Source: Betaproteobacteria bacterium
GTDB taxonomy: Bacteria; Pseudomonadota; Gammaproteobacteria; Burkholderiales; SG8-39
DNA: 15,410 nt
Direction of reading: 5' to 3'
Assembly (NCBI GenBank): GCA_005881355.1
Contig: VBDM01000064.1
Span: 1 to 15,410, forward strand
In this document: positions 7,530 through 14,317 of the stretch, in pieces
Layout of the letters: the number at the start of each line of letters is the position of its first letter
Numbering within the stretch: position 1 is the first letter of the stretch
Notes under the pieces: model-generated
The model's input: only the letters and a program-made list of their open reading frames with translations
Databases searched by the model: none
Told to the model about the DNA's origin: nothing
Position numbers and translations under genes: made by a program

Positions 7530-9046
7530 GGCGCCTCGCCGCCCGCTTTCAGCGCGCCGGCGCTATCCCCGGTCTTGCGGCCGCGGGCCCCAGACTGCAG
7601 CTTGATGTAAGTATCGACGATCCGGGCGATGCGCCGCTCGCGCACGCGCGCGCGCTCCTCGATTCCGGATTCCCCGCCGGCAAAGGCCGGCAGGGCCGCC
7701 TCGAGCTCGTGCAGCGCTTCGCTGCGCCTGCCGGTCCGGGAAAGAGCTATGCCCAGCATGCCCCTCAGCATTCCCGTCTGGAGGGTGTCGCTCCCCGACG
7801 GGCCGCCGCCGCGTGCGATCAGCGAGCGCAGCATCGCCGCCGCCTTGCCGGGCTTGCCCGTCGCGATCAACACCGTGGCCCAGTCGATGTCTCCGGCCCC
7901 GAAGCTCCCGACGCTTCTCGAATCCACCGCGAGGCCGGTTCGCATCGCTTCGAACACCGCGAGCGCCTCGTCCCAGCGCTGCTGCGCCACAAGCGAGCGC
8001 GCCCATTCGCGGCGTGAGCGCGCGAGCGGCATCGCTTCGGGAAGCACGCGGGCTTTGCCGTAGATCTCGACCACCGCGCGGCCGAGCTCCTCCGCATCGC
8101 GGAAACGAGCCTGCATGTAAAGGAGGCCAGCGTAGGAGTCCAAGGCCTGCGCGGTATTGAAGTGACGGGCACCGAAACGCGCCGACAGCCGCGAGAGCGG
8201 TCCGCGCAAGACCGCTTCGGCCTCGTCGAGCCGCTCGAGCCCGGTCAGCAGGTCCGCGAGCCGCAGCTCCGCGGCGTCGTGCCAGTAGTCCGCCATCTGG
8301 ACATGCGACTCGGGGGATTGCGACGAGGGTATCTGTCCCGATGACGCGCGCGCTCTCGCGCGCGTGCGCTCCTCGCCGAGCTCCTGCACCGATCGGCGTA
8401 GTAACGCCTCGGCCTCGCCCCTGCGGCCGTCGGCGAGCAGGATCACCCCGCGGCCGAGATGAATCACCCCCATGAAAAAGCCCGACATCGATCTCGCGAT
8501 GGGCGAGCGCAACTGCCGCACGCGCGCATAGCCGTCTTCCGCGCGGGCGATCGCGGCGTGCGCGCGGTCCGCGTTTCCGATCGCCGCGTAGTACGCCGCA
8601 GCCGCGGAACCGAGCGTGACCAGCCGGCCGAGATTGGCGATCGGGAAGGCGCGCTCGCAAATCGCGAGCGCCTCGAAGAAGTTTCCGCCGCGGGCAAGCG
8701 CCGATGCGAGCTCCTGCAGGTATTGGGCCTCTTCCTCGCCTCCTGTGCCCCTGACGAGCGCCGCCGCCTTGCGCAGCCCCTCGATTTCGCCCCTCGAGTC
8801 GCCCAGCTCGCCCGCGGCCTGCGCGCGTTCGTAGTGGAAGCGCGCGAGGCTGAAACCGTTCCCTCCCCTGGGAGGCTTCGCCCGGTATCTTGCCTGCAGC
8901 TCGGCGAGCTTCGCCGGGTCGGACGGGACGCTCTCGAGCAAGGCGGAGACGCCGCCGATCGCCTGCGGCGCAGCCGATCCGCCCTGGGAAAGCGCGGCGC
9001 CGCACGCTGTGAAGAACGTCAATACGCCGACAAGGCAACGCAACAT
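7460..9046 (-). CDS. Secreted TPR-like repeat protein of unknown function
   Basis: From the ATG at 9046 this is a 528-residue protein. It begins with a signal peptide (MLRCLVGVLTFFTACGAAL) and continues as Ala/Leu/Arg-rich helical pairs resembling tetratricopeptide repeats, for example ARFHYERAQAAGELGDSRGE, AAAYYAAIGNADRAHAAIAR, LRLADLLTGLERLDEAEAVL and DWATVLIATGKPGKAAAMLR. Such repeats are protein-binding scaffolds; this one would act in the periplasm or outside the cell. An ATG 14 codons upstream (9088) is in frame, but 9046 places the signal peptide at the N-terminus and has AGGGGG about 8 nt before it. The C-terminal 60 residues lose the repeat character and run 70 bp into the 3' end of yjgA on the other strand, so the end may be altered or truncated. 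Repeat architecture is fairly sure; function is unknown. Confidence 0.78.
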   Translation of the reverse strand: MLRCLVGVLTFFTACGAALSQGGSAAPQAIGGVSALLESVPSDPAKLAELQARYRAKPPRGGNGFSLARFHYERAQAAGELGDSRGEIEGLRKAAALVRGTGGEEEAQYLQELASALARGGNFFEALAICERAFPIANLGRLVTLGSAAAAYYAAIGNADRAHAAIARAEDGYARVRQLRSPIARSMSGFFMGVIHLGRGVILLADGRRGEAEALLRRSVQELGEERTRARARASSGQIPSSQSPESHVQMADYWHDAAELRLADLLTGLERLDEAEAVLRGPLSRLSARFGARHFNTAQALDSYAGLLYMQARFRDAEELGRAVVEIYGKARVLPEAMPLARSRREWARSLVAQQRWDEALAVFEAMRTGLAVDSRSVGSFGAGDIDWATVLIATGKPGKAAAMLRSLIARGGGPSGSDTLQTGMLRGMLGIALSRTGRRSEALHELEAALPAFAGGESGIEERARVRERRIARIVDTYIKLQSGARGRKTGDSAGALKAGGEAPQLASSVDSASATISRSTLNSSR

Positions 9047-9089
9047 CGTTCGCGCCCCCTCTGCACTATCTTGCACCAGCGGCGCCAAT

Positions 9090-9095
9090 TATACT
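9090..9095 (+). promoter_or_regulatory. Candidate -10 box for mogA (possible leaderless transcript)
   Basis: TATACT matches the sigma-70 -10 consensus at five of six positions and ends 7 nt before the mogA ATG (9103), so transcription would begin at or next to the start codon. No Shine-Dalgarno sequence is present between the box and the ATG. The best nearby -35-like hexamer, TTGCAC at 9071-9076, is only 13 bp upstream, shorter than ideal, so the promoter call is tentative. Confidence 0.4.
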
Positions 9096-9102
9096 TGCAC
9101 GC

Positions 9103-9705
9103 ATGGCGGGACGAAGCGACGAATTGCTCATCGGGCTCGTGTCGATCAGCGACCGCGCCTCGAGCGGCGTCTACAGGGATGAAGGCATTCCGGCGCTGAA
9201 GGAATGGTTCGCGCGGACGCTGGCGAGCCCGTGGCGCACGGAGACGCGGCTCATTCCCGACGAGCGGCCGCTGATCGAATCGACGCTCGTCGAACTCGCC
9301 GACCGCGTCGGCTGCCACCTGGTGCTGACGACCGGCGGCACGGGACCTGCGCCGCGCGACGTGACGCCCGAGGCGACGCTCGCGATCGCCGACAAGCTCA
9401 TGCCGGGATTCGGCGAGCAGATGCGCAGAATCAGTCTCGAGTTCGTGCCCACCGCGATCCTGTCGCGCCAGGTCGCGGTCGTGCGCAAGCAATCGCTCAT
9501 CATCAACCTGCCCGGCCAGCCGAAATCGATCCGCGAGACGCTCGAGGGCCTGAAGGACAAGGACGGCAGGCAGATCGTCGCGGGCATCTTCGCCGCCGTG
9601 CCCTACTGCATCGACCTCATCGGCGGCCCCTACATCGAGACCCGCGAGGAGATCGTCAAGGCGTTCCGCCCGAAGTCCGCGATCCGTCCCAAATCCACTT
9701 CCTGA
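9103..9705 (+). CDS. mogA: Molybdopterin adenylyltransferase MogA
   Basis: A 200-residue protein that closely follows Escherichia coli MogA throughout: IGLVSISDRASSGVYRDEGI (10-29), TTGGTGPAPRDVTPEAT (76-92), PGFGEQMRRISLEFVPTAIL (101-120) and INLPGQPKSI (134-143). Asp53 and Asp86 correspond to the catalytic Asp49 and Asp82 of the E. coli enzyme. MogA adenylates molybdopterin with Mg-ATP, preparing the cofactor for molybdenum insertion by MoeA, in the cytoplasm. The esterase gene starts 6 bp after its stop, so they form an operon. The ATG lacks a visible ribosome site, and a -10 box sits immediately upstream, consistent with leaderless translation. The identification is very secure. Confidence 0.97.
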   Translation: MAGRSDELLIGLVSISDRASSGVYRDEGIPALKEWFARTLASPWRTETRLIPDERPLIESTLVELADRVGCHLVLTTGGTGPAPRDVTPEATLAIADKLMPGFGEQMRRISLEFVPTAILSRQVAVVRKQSLIINLPGQPKSIRETLEGLKDKDGRQIVAGIFAAVPYCIDLIGGPYIETREEIVKAFRPKSAIRPKSTS

Positions 9706-9711
9706 GCACCC

Positions 9712-10354
9712 ATGCCCGAAGTGCTCGACGCGATCGAAATCGAAACCGGAAAGGCCCCCGCGGCGAGCATCATCTGGCTGCACGGGCTGGGAGCCGACGG
9801 CAACGACTTCGCGCCGATCGTGCGCGAGCTCGCCTTGTCCAAAGAGGCGATCCGCTTCGTCTTTCCGCACGCACCGGTGCAACCGGTTACCATCAACGGC
9901 GGCATGCGAATGCGCGCGTGGTACGACGTCGCGGACGGCGCGAACCGGCGCGAGGACGAGCGCGGCGTGCGCGCATCGCAGGCCCTGGTCGAAACCCTGA
10001 TCGGCAGGGAAAAGAAGCGCGGGACGAGGGCGGGGCGGCTCGTGCTCGCGGGATTCTCGCAGGGCGGCGCGATCGCGCTGCAGACCGGGCTGCGCCATCC
10101 CGAGCGCATCGCCGGGATCATGGCCTTGTCGACGTACGTGCCGATCGCGGAGAAGCTCTCCGCCGAGGCGAGCGCAGCCAACCGCGACGCTCCGATATTC
10201 ATGGCGCACGGCACCTACGATCCCGTCGTGCCGCTCGCGCGGGCGGAGCACTCCCGCAAGCTTCTGCAATCGCTCGGCTACCCGGTCGAGTGGCGCGAGT
10301 ACGGCATGCCGCATCGGCGCCTGGCTCGGGAAAGTGCTCGCCCCGGAAGCCTGA
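9712..10354 (+). pseudogene. Phospholipase/carboxylesterase (alpha/beta hydrolase), disrupted by an out-of-frame deletion near the C-terminus
   Basis: The first 201 codons encode a bacterial carboxylesterase of the acyl-protein-thioesterase-like family: IIWLHGLGADGNDF (20-33), the nucleophile elbow GFSQGG with Ser116, HGTYDPVVP with Asp170, and the catalytic His201 in EYGMPH. Right after CAT (10312-10314) a single C is followed, in the +1 frame, by GAWLGKVLAPEA and a TGA at 10352-10354, the expected family C-terminus. About ten codons between His201 and Gly (commonly a Ser/Glu-Val-x3-Glu-Glu-Ile-like helix start) are absent, so about 29 nt are missing. The restored end lies 11 bp from the end of the convergent PilZ gene, supporting 10354 as the true stop. 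In the unshifted frame translation would continue about 1.5 kb antisense to the next gene. These enzymes hydrolyse short-chain carboxyl esters; the native substrate is unknown. Confidence 0.86.
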
Positions 10355-10365
10355 AGGAATACCCT

Positions 10366-11898
10366 CTACTCGCCGCTGTCGCGGATCATCCGGCGGAAGC
10401 GCACGAGCTCGTAGTCCTCGCCGCGCTCCACTACCCCCGCGGACAGCAGCAGGTAGCGCTTTCCGTCCCGCTCGAGCTCGAGGTTCTGGCCGGCGACGAA
10501 AACGCCGTCGCGCAGCAGCAGCTGCGCCTCGGGAGCGGTGTCGTCCGGGTTGAGCAGGATCGCCGTTTCCGCGTTCTGCCCGGTTTCCCCCTGCCCGTTT
10601 TGCAGCTTCACCATGACGGCCTGGGCGGCCCGCGCGAGCGTCTGGATGCCGACGGTTCCCTGCTGCAGGGACTCCCGGTGGAAACGGCGGACCACGCCGA
10701 GGACCCAGTTGGTGCCGCCTTCGGGCTGCAGGCCCACGAGGGAGCCGATCTTCAGCCATTCGCCCTTGATCTGCGGGACGCTCGCCCCGAAGCCGCCGGC
10801 GCTGACGTTCTCCACGATCCAGCTCTCGACTCTGTTTTCGTCGAACTGAACCTCGCCCGAAGTCGCGAGCGCGGCAAGCACTCCGTCGAACCCATGGGCG
10901 GCGGCGAGCCGCGACTTGACCCTGTGGCGCGCCGCTTTCCTCTCCGGCGGCTTGGGCGACCAGTAGAGCGCAAGGTGACCGAGGACGCGGAGCGCGATTT
11001 CGGGTTCACAGTTGCCGCCCAGGCCGAGCTGGGGGGGCACGGCGTGCGTGGATTTCACGGTCTGGATCAACTGCCTGAGCCCCTTCAGTACCTCGCTTGC
11101 GGCAAAAAACCGCAGAGTCGGCGCACGCTGCGGCGGGCGTGCAAGGCGCAGCGGCGGCTGGCTCGCCGCGAGGTCGATCCAGTACGCGACGTCGGGCTGG
11201 TATTCCAGAGCGAGCTTGAACGAGCCGGCAAAATGCGCGATCAGGCGCTCGGCCAGCTCGATTTCCGCCGGCAGCAGACTGGCCGGGGAGGAGGCGGCCA
11301 TCATCACCGCTTTGAGAAACTCCTGCTCGGGCGAAGTCTCCTCCTGGATGCTCGGATAGGCTACCACCTTGGTCCGCGCGTACTCGCGGTTTTCGGCGAA
11401 TGCGTAGATTCTGGCGACCAGTCCCCACAGGAAATTATCGGACGGAGCGTAGCGAATGTACTGCCATTTCATTTGCGCGGCGAGCGCGTGCAGCGCCCGC
11501 ACCGTCAGCACCGGCATGCCGTGTTTCAGATCCTCCCAGCCCCTCTGGCGGGTCACGTAAGCATCTATGCAGGTCGCGAACACGATCGCCGACCGCCGGT
11601 ACCACTCGCGAATCGCGGCCCACAGCCGGTATTCGTGGAACCTGGACAGGCGCGGCGAGGAGAGGTAATCGCGCTGAAGCCTGCGCAGGTGAGCCTGCGC
11701 CGCTTCGTCCACCAACTGCGCGAGCTGCGCGCGGTGCTCGGGCCTGAAGCCCTCCCAGGTGCGCACGGATTCGAGCCAGTGGTCCAGGTCTTCGAGCGCT
11801 TTGAAAGGGTCGGCGCCGGGAATGGCATCGAGAATCTTCCGGGCCTCCCTTGCGTCGGCCATGGGATGATCGGACTTCCCGCCCCCTAAAAGTTTCAC
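10366..11898 (-). CDS. PilZ-domain protein with a large N-terminal helical region (candidate cyclic di-GMP effector)
   Basis: A 510-residue, apparently cytoplasmic protein with no signal peptide or membrane segment. Residues 15 to about 310 look helical and match no domain I can name. From about 318 a PilZ-like signature appears: RKAAR (320-324, the RxxxR element), then ENVSAGGFG (363-371, the D/N-x-S-x-x-G element), followed by beta strands with NWVLGVVRRF (397-406). In PilZ domains these two elements contact cyclic di-GMP. The last 100 residues include further probable beta structure. The GTG at 11898 is used because GGGGGA precedes it and the MKLLGGGKSDHPMAD opening looks like genuine coding; an ATG at 11862 is an alternative. 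It lies downstream of tRNA-Thr on the same strand and near type IV pilin genes. The domain call is good; ligand binding and function are inference. Confidence 0.8.
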   Translation of the reverse strand: MKLLGGGKSDHPMADAREARKILDAIPGADPFKALEDLDHWLESVRTWEGFRPEHRAQLAQLVDEAAQAHLRRLQRDYLSSPRLSRFHEYRLWAAIREWYRRSAIVFATCIDAYVTRQRGWEDLKHGMPVLTVRALHALAAQMKWQYIRYAPSDNFLWGLVARIYAFAENREYARTKVVAYPSIQEETSPEQEFLKAVMMAASSPASLLPAEIELAERLIAHFAGSFKLALEYQPDVAYWIDLAASQPPLRLARPPQRAPTLRFFAASEVLKGLRQLIQTVKSTHAVPPQLGLGGNCEPEIALRVLGHLALYWSPKPPERKAARHRVKSRLAAAHGFDGVLAALATSGEVQFDENRVESWIVENVSAGGFGASVPQIKGEWLKIGSLVGLQPEGGTNWVLGVVRRFHRESLQQGTVGIQTLARAAQAVMVKLQNGQGETGQNAETAILLNPDDTAPEAQLLLRDGVFVAGQNLELERDGKRYLLLSAGVVERGEDYELVRFRRMIRDSGE

Positions 11899-11971
11899 CT
11901 ATCCCCCAAACGACTGGAAACCTGCTCGACCGCCCAAAACGCCGCGGATCTCGGGAGTTGTTCTTCTTCCG

Positions 11972-12047
<76 letters not shown>

Positions 12048-12076
12048 CTGCGTCCCGCGCACCAGAGTGAGCGCGC

Positions 12077-12082
12077 ATTATA
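12077..12082 (-). promoter_or_regulatory. -10 box of the tRNA-Thr promoter
   Basis: The minus strand reads TATAAT, a perfect -10 hexamer, about 30 nt upstream of the mature tRNA 5' end. It is followed by GCGCGC, a GC-rich discriminator of the kind found at stable-RNA promoters under stringent control. The -35 region 17 bp upstream reads TTCTTG, a poor match. No other gene starts here, so the box is assigned to the tRNA. Confidence 0.6.
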
Positions 12083-12125
12083 TCAGCGGCATCCCCCGCC
12101 AAGAACGCGAAAGCAGCTCGCGGCT

Positions 12126-12548
12126 TCAGGAGTGCGGGCGCGTGCGGATGATGATATCCACGCCGTCGGCGACGGTTCCCGGCGGCAGGGGCGGCAAGCC
12201 GACCACGCGGATGTTGTCCGCGGGAACATCGGTGAGCCGTCCGGTCACGACGTCGTAGAGGTGGTGATGCGGCTCCGTGTTCGGATCGTAGACGATCCTG
12301 GCCGGATCGACGACCAGCTCGCGGATCAGCTTCTTTTCCAGAAAAAGCTTGAGCGTGTTGTATACGGTGGCTTTGGAAGTCTCGGCGTAGCGGGAATTTA
12401 CGAGCGACAGGATCTGATCGGCCGAGAGGTGCTCGCGCCGCGCGAACAGCACGTGCGCGATCTCCATGCGCTGGTGGGTCGGCGTGATGCCGTGCCGGCG
12501 CAGCAGCTGCGCGATGTTTTCCCGATTCCGGTGCCGGGGCTTTCTCAT
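12126..12548 (-). CDS. Fur-family transcriptional regulator, Irr-like, without cysteines
   Basis: A 140-residue protein with the Fur fold: a winged-helix DNA-binding half, including TPTHQRMEIAHVLF (22-35) and SKATVYNTLKLF (58-69), then a dimerisation half with the His cluster EPHHHLYD (92-99). The C-terminal half, with DVPADNIRVVGLPPLPPGT (107-125) and a VDIIIRTRP end, resembles the Irr branch of the family, which controls iron and heme genes. The protein has no cysteine, so it lacks both the structural zinc Cys4 site of PerR/Fur and the Cys-containing heme motif of Bradyrhizobium Irr. Metal sensing would rest on His and acidic residues. A sigma-70-type promoter lies directly upstream and appears to start transcription at the ATG; no ribosome site is visible. 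Fur family is certain; the Irr subgroup is likely. Confidence 0.9.
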   Translation of the reverse strand: MRKPRHRNRENIAQLLRRHGITPTHQRMEIAHVLFARREHLSADQILSLVNSRYAETSKATVYNTLKLFLEKKLIRELVVDPARIVYDPNTEPHHHLYDVVTGRLTDVPADNIRVVGLPPLPPGTVADGVDIIIRTRPHS

Positions 12549-12554
12549 GAAATC

Positions 12555-12583
12555 ATTCTAGCCGAGGACTTGGACCCTGTCTA
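12555..12583 (-). promoter_or_regulatory. Sigma-70-type promoter of the Fur-family gene (predicted leaderless)
   Basis: On the minus strand, TAGACA (12583 down to 12578; 5 of 6 to TTGACA) is followed by an exact 17-bp spacer and TAGAAT (12560 down to 12555; 5 of 6 to TATAAT). Only 6 nt separate the -10 box from the ATG at 12548, so the predicted start point falls on or within a base or two of the start codon. No Shine-Dalgarno sequence fits in that gap. Confidence 0.65.
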
Positions 12584-12768
12584 ATTCGGACTCGGATTCG
12601 CGCATGGCGCGATCGGGCCCTCGAGGAATCATCGACCGGGAGCGTGAACTAGTTCCGCTAGAATCCGCGTGCGGACGCCGTCCATACCGCGATTTCGGCC
12701 ACTCGTCGGGGGTTTTTGCGGCGGACCGCCCGAGTTCTCTATCATTCAACTGCAAAGAAGGAGTCTCT

Positions 12769-13224
12769 ATGCGACGCCAATCGGGTTTCACCTTGATCGA
12801 ACTGATGGTCACGGTCGCAATCATTGCGATCCTGGCGGGGATCGCCGTTCCCTCCTATACGAGCTACATCGTCCGCGGCAAGCTCACCGAAGCACACTCC
12901 AACCTGCTCGCCATGCGCACCAAGATGGAACTGTACTTCCAGGACAACCGCAGCTACGTCGGCGCCTGCGCCCCCGGGACCGTCGCGCCATTGCCGCCGG
13001 GGACTCCCCCTGGAACTCTGAAGTACTTCACGATCAGCTGTCCCCCCGCCAACCTTACTGCGACGACATATCTCGTCCAGGCCGACGGCTTCGCCGGCAC
13101 CGACCTCGAAGGCCTGACCATGACGATCGATCAAGCCAATGTGCGCAGGACGGTCTCCGTGCCCGCCGGCTGGACCCTGCCCGGCGCTAATTGCTGGGCC
13201 ACCAAGAAGGGCGGCGCATGCTGA
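12769..13224 (+). CDS. pilE: Type IV pilin-like protein (PilE family)
   Basis: A 151-residue prepilin with a six-residue leader, MRRQSG, cut by prepilin peptidase before Phe7. The mature N-terminus FTLIELMVTVAIIAILAGIA has Glu at +5 and the hydrophobic helix that packs in the pilus core. The remainder is a small globular domain with cysteines at about 66, 85, 143 and the last residue; the final pair (GANCWATKKGGAC) could form the pilin C-terminal disulfide loop. The frame is open upstream, but this ATG has AAGAAGGAG (12756-12764 region) and a perfect leader. It is the first gene of a four-gene pilin cluster, so it is probably a minor pilin of the PilE type and not the major subunit. A TAGAAT hexamer at 12659-12664 is the only promoter hint in the 220-bp gap upstream. 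Confidence 0.9.
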   Translation: MRRQSGFTLIELMVTVAIIAILAGIAVPSYTSYIVRGKLTEAHSNLLAMRTKMELYFQDNRSYVGACAPGTVAPLPPGTPPGTLKYFTISCPPANLTATTYLVQADGFAGTDLEGLTMTIDQANVRRTVSVPAGWTLPGANCWATKKGGAC

Positions 13225-13817
13225 GAACGCGCACTCGGCAGCGCGGGTTCACTCTCGTCGAGGTCCTGGTCACGCTCGCCGTCCTCGGCGTTCTCCTTTC
13301 GCTCGGCGCGCCGAGCCTCGCCGAGTGGCTCCAGGCCCAGCAGATCCGTGCCGCGACCGAGGCCATCGTGAACGGGATGCAGGTTGCGCGCGCGGAAGCG
13401 ATCAGGCGCAATTTGACCGTACGGATGGTGCTCGAGCCGCCGACCTCGGGCTGGACGATCTGCGAGGCCACCGTGGCGCCGTGCGACTCGACCCTCCTTG
13501 CCGATCCCGTGACCGCCAAAAACGTGATCCAGAGCCGGTCTCCCCAGGAGGGGACGAGCAACGCGATCGTCACGCCCACACCGGCCGGGCCGCCGCCGGC
13601 GATCGCGGTGACTTTCTCGCCTCTGGGGAGCGTGGTCGCGAACTCCGACGGCTCCGCCGTTCTGACGCGGGTCGACGTGGGCAGCACCACCGGGACATGC
13701 CAGGCCGACGGCGGGCCGATGCGCTGCCTGCGCGTCGTGGTCACCGGCGGCGGCAGCGTGCGCATGTGCGATCCCACCCCGGGCATCGTCGCGCCCGATC
13801 CGCGCGCCTGTCCATGA
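13218..13817 (+). CDS. fimT: Minor prepilin, GspH/FimT family
   Basis: A 199-residue prepilin: leader MLRTRTRQRG, then FTLVEVLVTLAVLGVLLSLG with Glu at +5. The following MQVARAEAIRRNLTVRMV stretch and the C-terminal SVRMCDP motif are typical of the GspH/FimT family. It is expected to sit in the initiating tip complex of the type IV pilus; FimT homologues can also bind DNA during uptake. The ATG at 13218 lies inside the end of the preceding gene (7-bp overlap) with AAGAAGG (13204-13210) as ribosome site. An in-frame ATG 9 codons upstream (13191) is less likely because it lengthens the leader and lies deeper in pilE. The Pro/Gly-rich middle is poorly conserved. Confidence 0.88.
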   Translation: MLRTRTRQRGFTLVEVLVTLAVLGVLLSLGAPSLAEWLQAQQIRAATEAIVNGMQVARAEAIRRNLTVRMVLEPPTSGWTICEATVAPCDSTLLADPVTAKNVIQSRSPQEGTSNAIVTPTPAGPPPAIAVTFSPLGSVVANSDGSAVLTRVDVGSTTGTCQADGGPMRCLRVVVTGGGSVRMCDPTPGIVAPDPRACP

Positions 13818-14308
13818 ACGAAGGCATGAAAATGCGCAAGCCACTCCAGCCCGGAGGCCGCGAACGCGGCGTCATGTTGATCGAGGCGCTGATCGCGATC
13901 CTCATTTTCTCGATCGGCATCCTCGCCGTCGTGGGGATGCAGAGCATCGCGATCAAGAACGTCACCGATTCGAAGATGCGCAGCGAGGCCGCTCTTCTCA
14001 CCAACGAGCTGATCGCGCAGATGTGGGCCGACCAGGGCAACATCGCCCTGTACAACTATCCGGGATCGGGAACGGTTCCGGCGCGCTTAGGGTCGATCTC
14101 GCCCCCGAACGGCTGGGTAGGACGCGTCATCAAATTGCCCGGCGCCGCCACCGTGCTGCCGAAGGTGACCGTGCCGGCCCCCGGGACACCGGCCCCGACG
14201 GCGTCCGGGGCGACGATCATGATCCAGATCTTCTGGCAGATGCCGGAGGAGGCCTCGCAGGGCCTGCCCCCGCACAATCACACCGTCATCGCCTCGATCT
14301 TCCTCTAG
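13814..14308 (+). CDS. pilV: Type IV pilus minor pilin PilV
   Basis: A 164-residue prepilin. The leader ends at Gly19 and the mature protein would begin VMLIEALIAILIFSIGIL, with Glu at +5 and the GILAVVGMQ run typical of PilV. The C-terminal QIFWQMPEE...HNHTVIASIFL also fits PilV, which joins PilW, PilX and FimT at the pilus tip. The first ATG overlaps the fimT stop as ATGA. An ATG at 13832 has GAAGG at 7 nt spacing and may be the real start, which would shorten the leader by six residues. pilW follows 9 bp later. Confidence 0.88.
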   Translation: MNEGMKMRKPLQPGGRERGVMLIEALIAILIFSIGILAVVGMQSIAIKNVTDSKMRSEAALLTNELIAQMWADQGNIALYNYPGSGTVPARLGSISPPNGWVGRVIKLPGAATVLPKVTVPAPGTPAPTASGATIMIQIFWQMPEEASQGLPPHNHTVIASIFL

Positions 14309-14317
14309 GGCCGAGCC

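Noticed and set aside
7460..9046. TPR-like gene as a truncated CHAT-protease fusion
   Set aside because: TPR-CHAT proteins have similar repeats, but nothing of the CHAT domain is seen here, so the idea lacks support.
9019..10314. 431-codon minus-strand open frame
   Set aside because: It is antisense to mogA and the esterase.
10315..11889. Long plus-strand reading frame continuing from the esterase, giving a 725-residue fusion
   Set aside because: Beyond the frameshift it is antisense to the PilZ gene and resembles no protein; the true esterase end is at 10354 in the +1 frame.
12691..12725. Sigma-54 promoter for the pilin cluster
   Set aside because: A TTGC is present at 12716-12719, but no GG lies at the required 10-nt spacing upstream.
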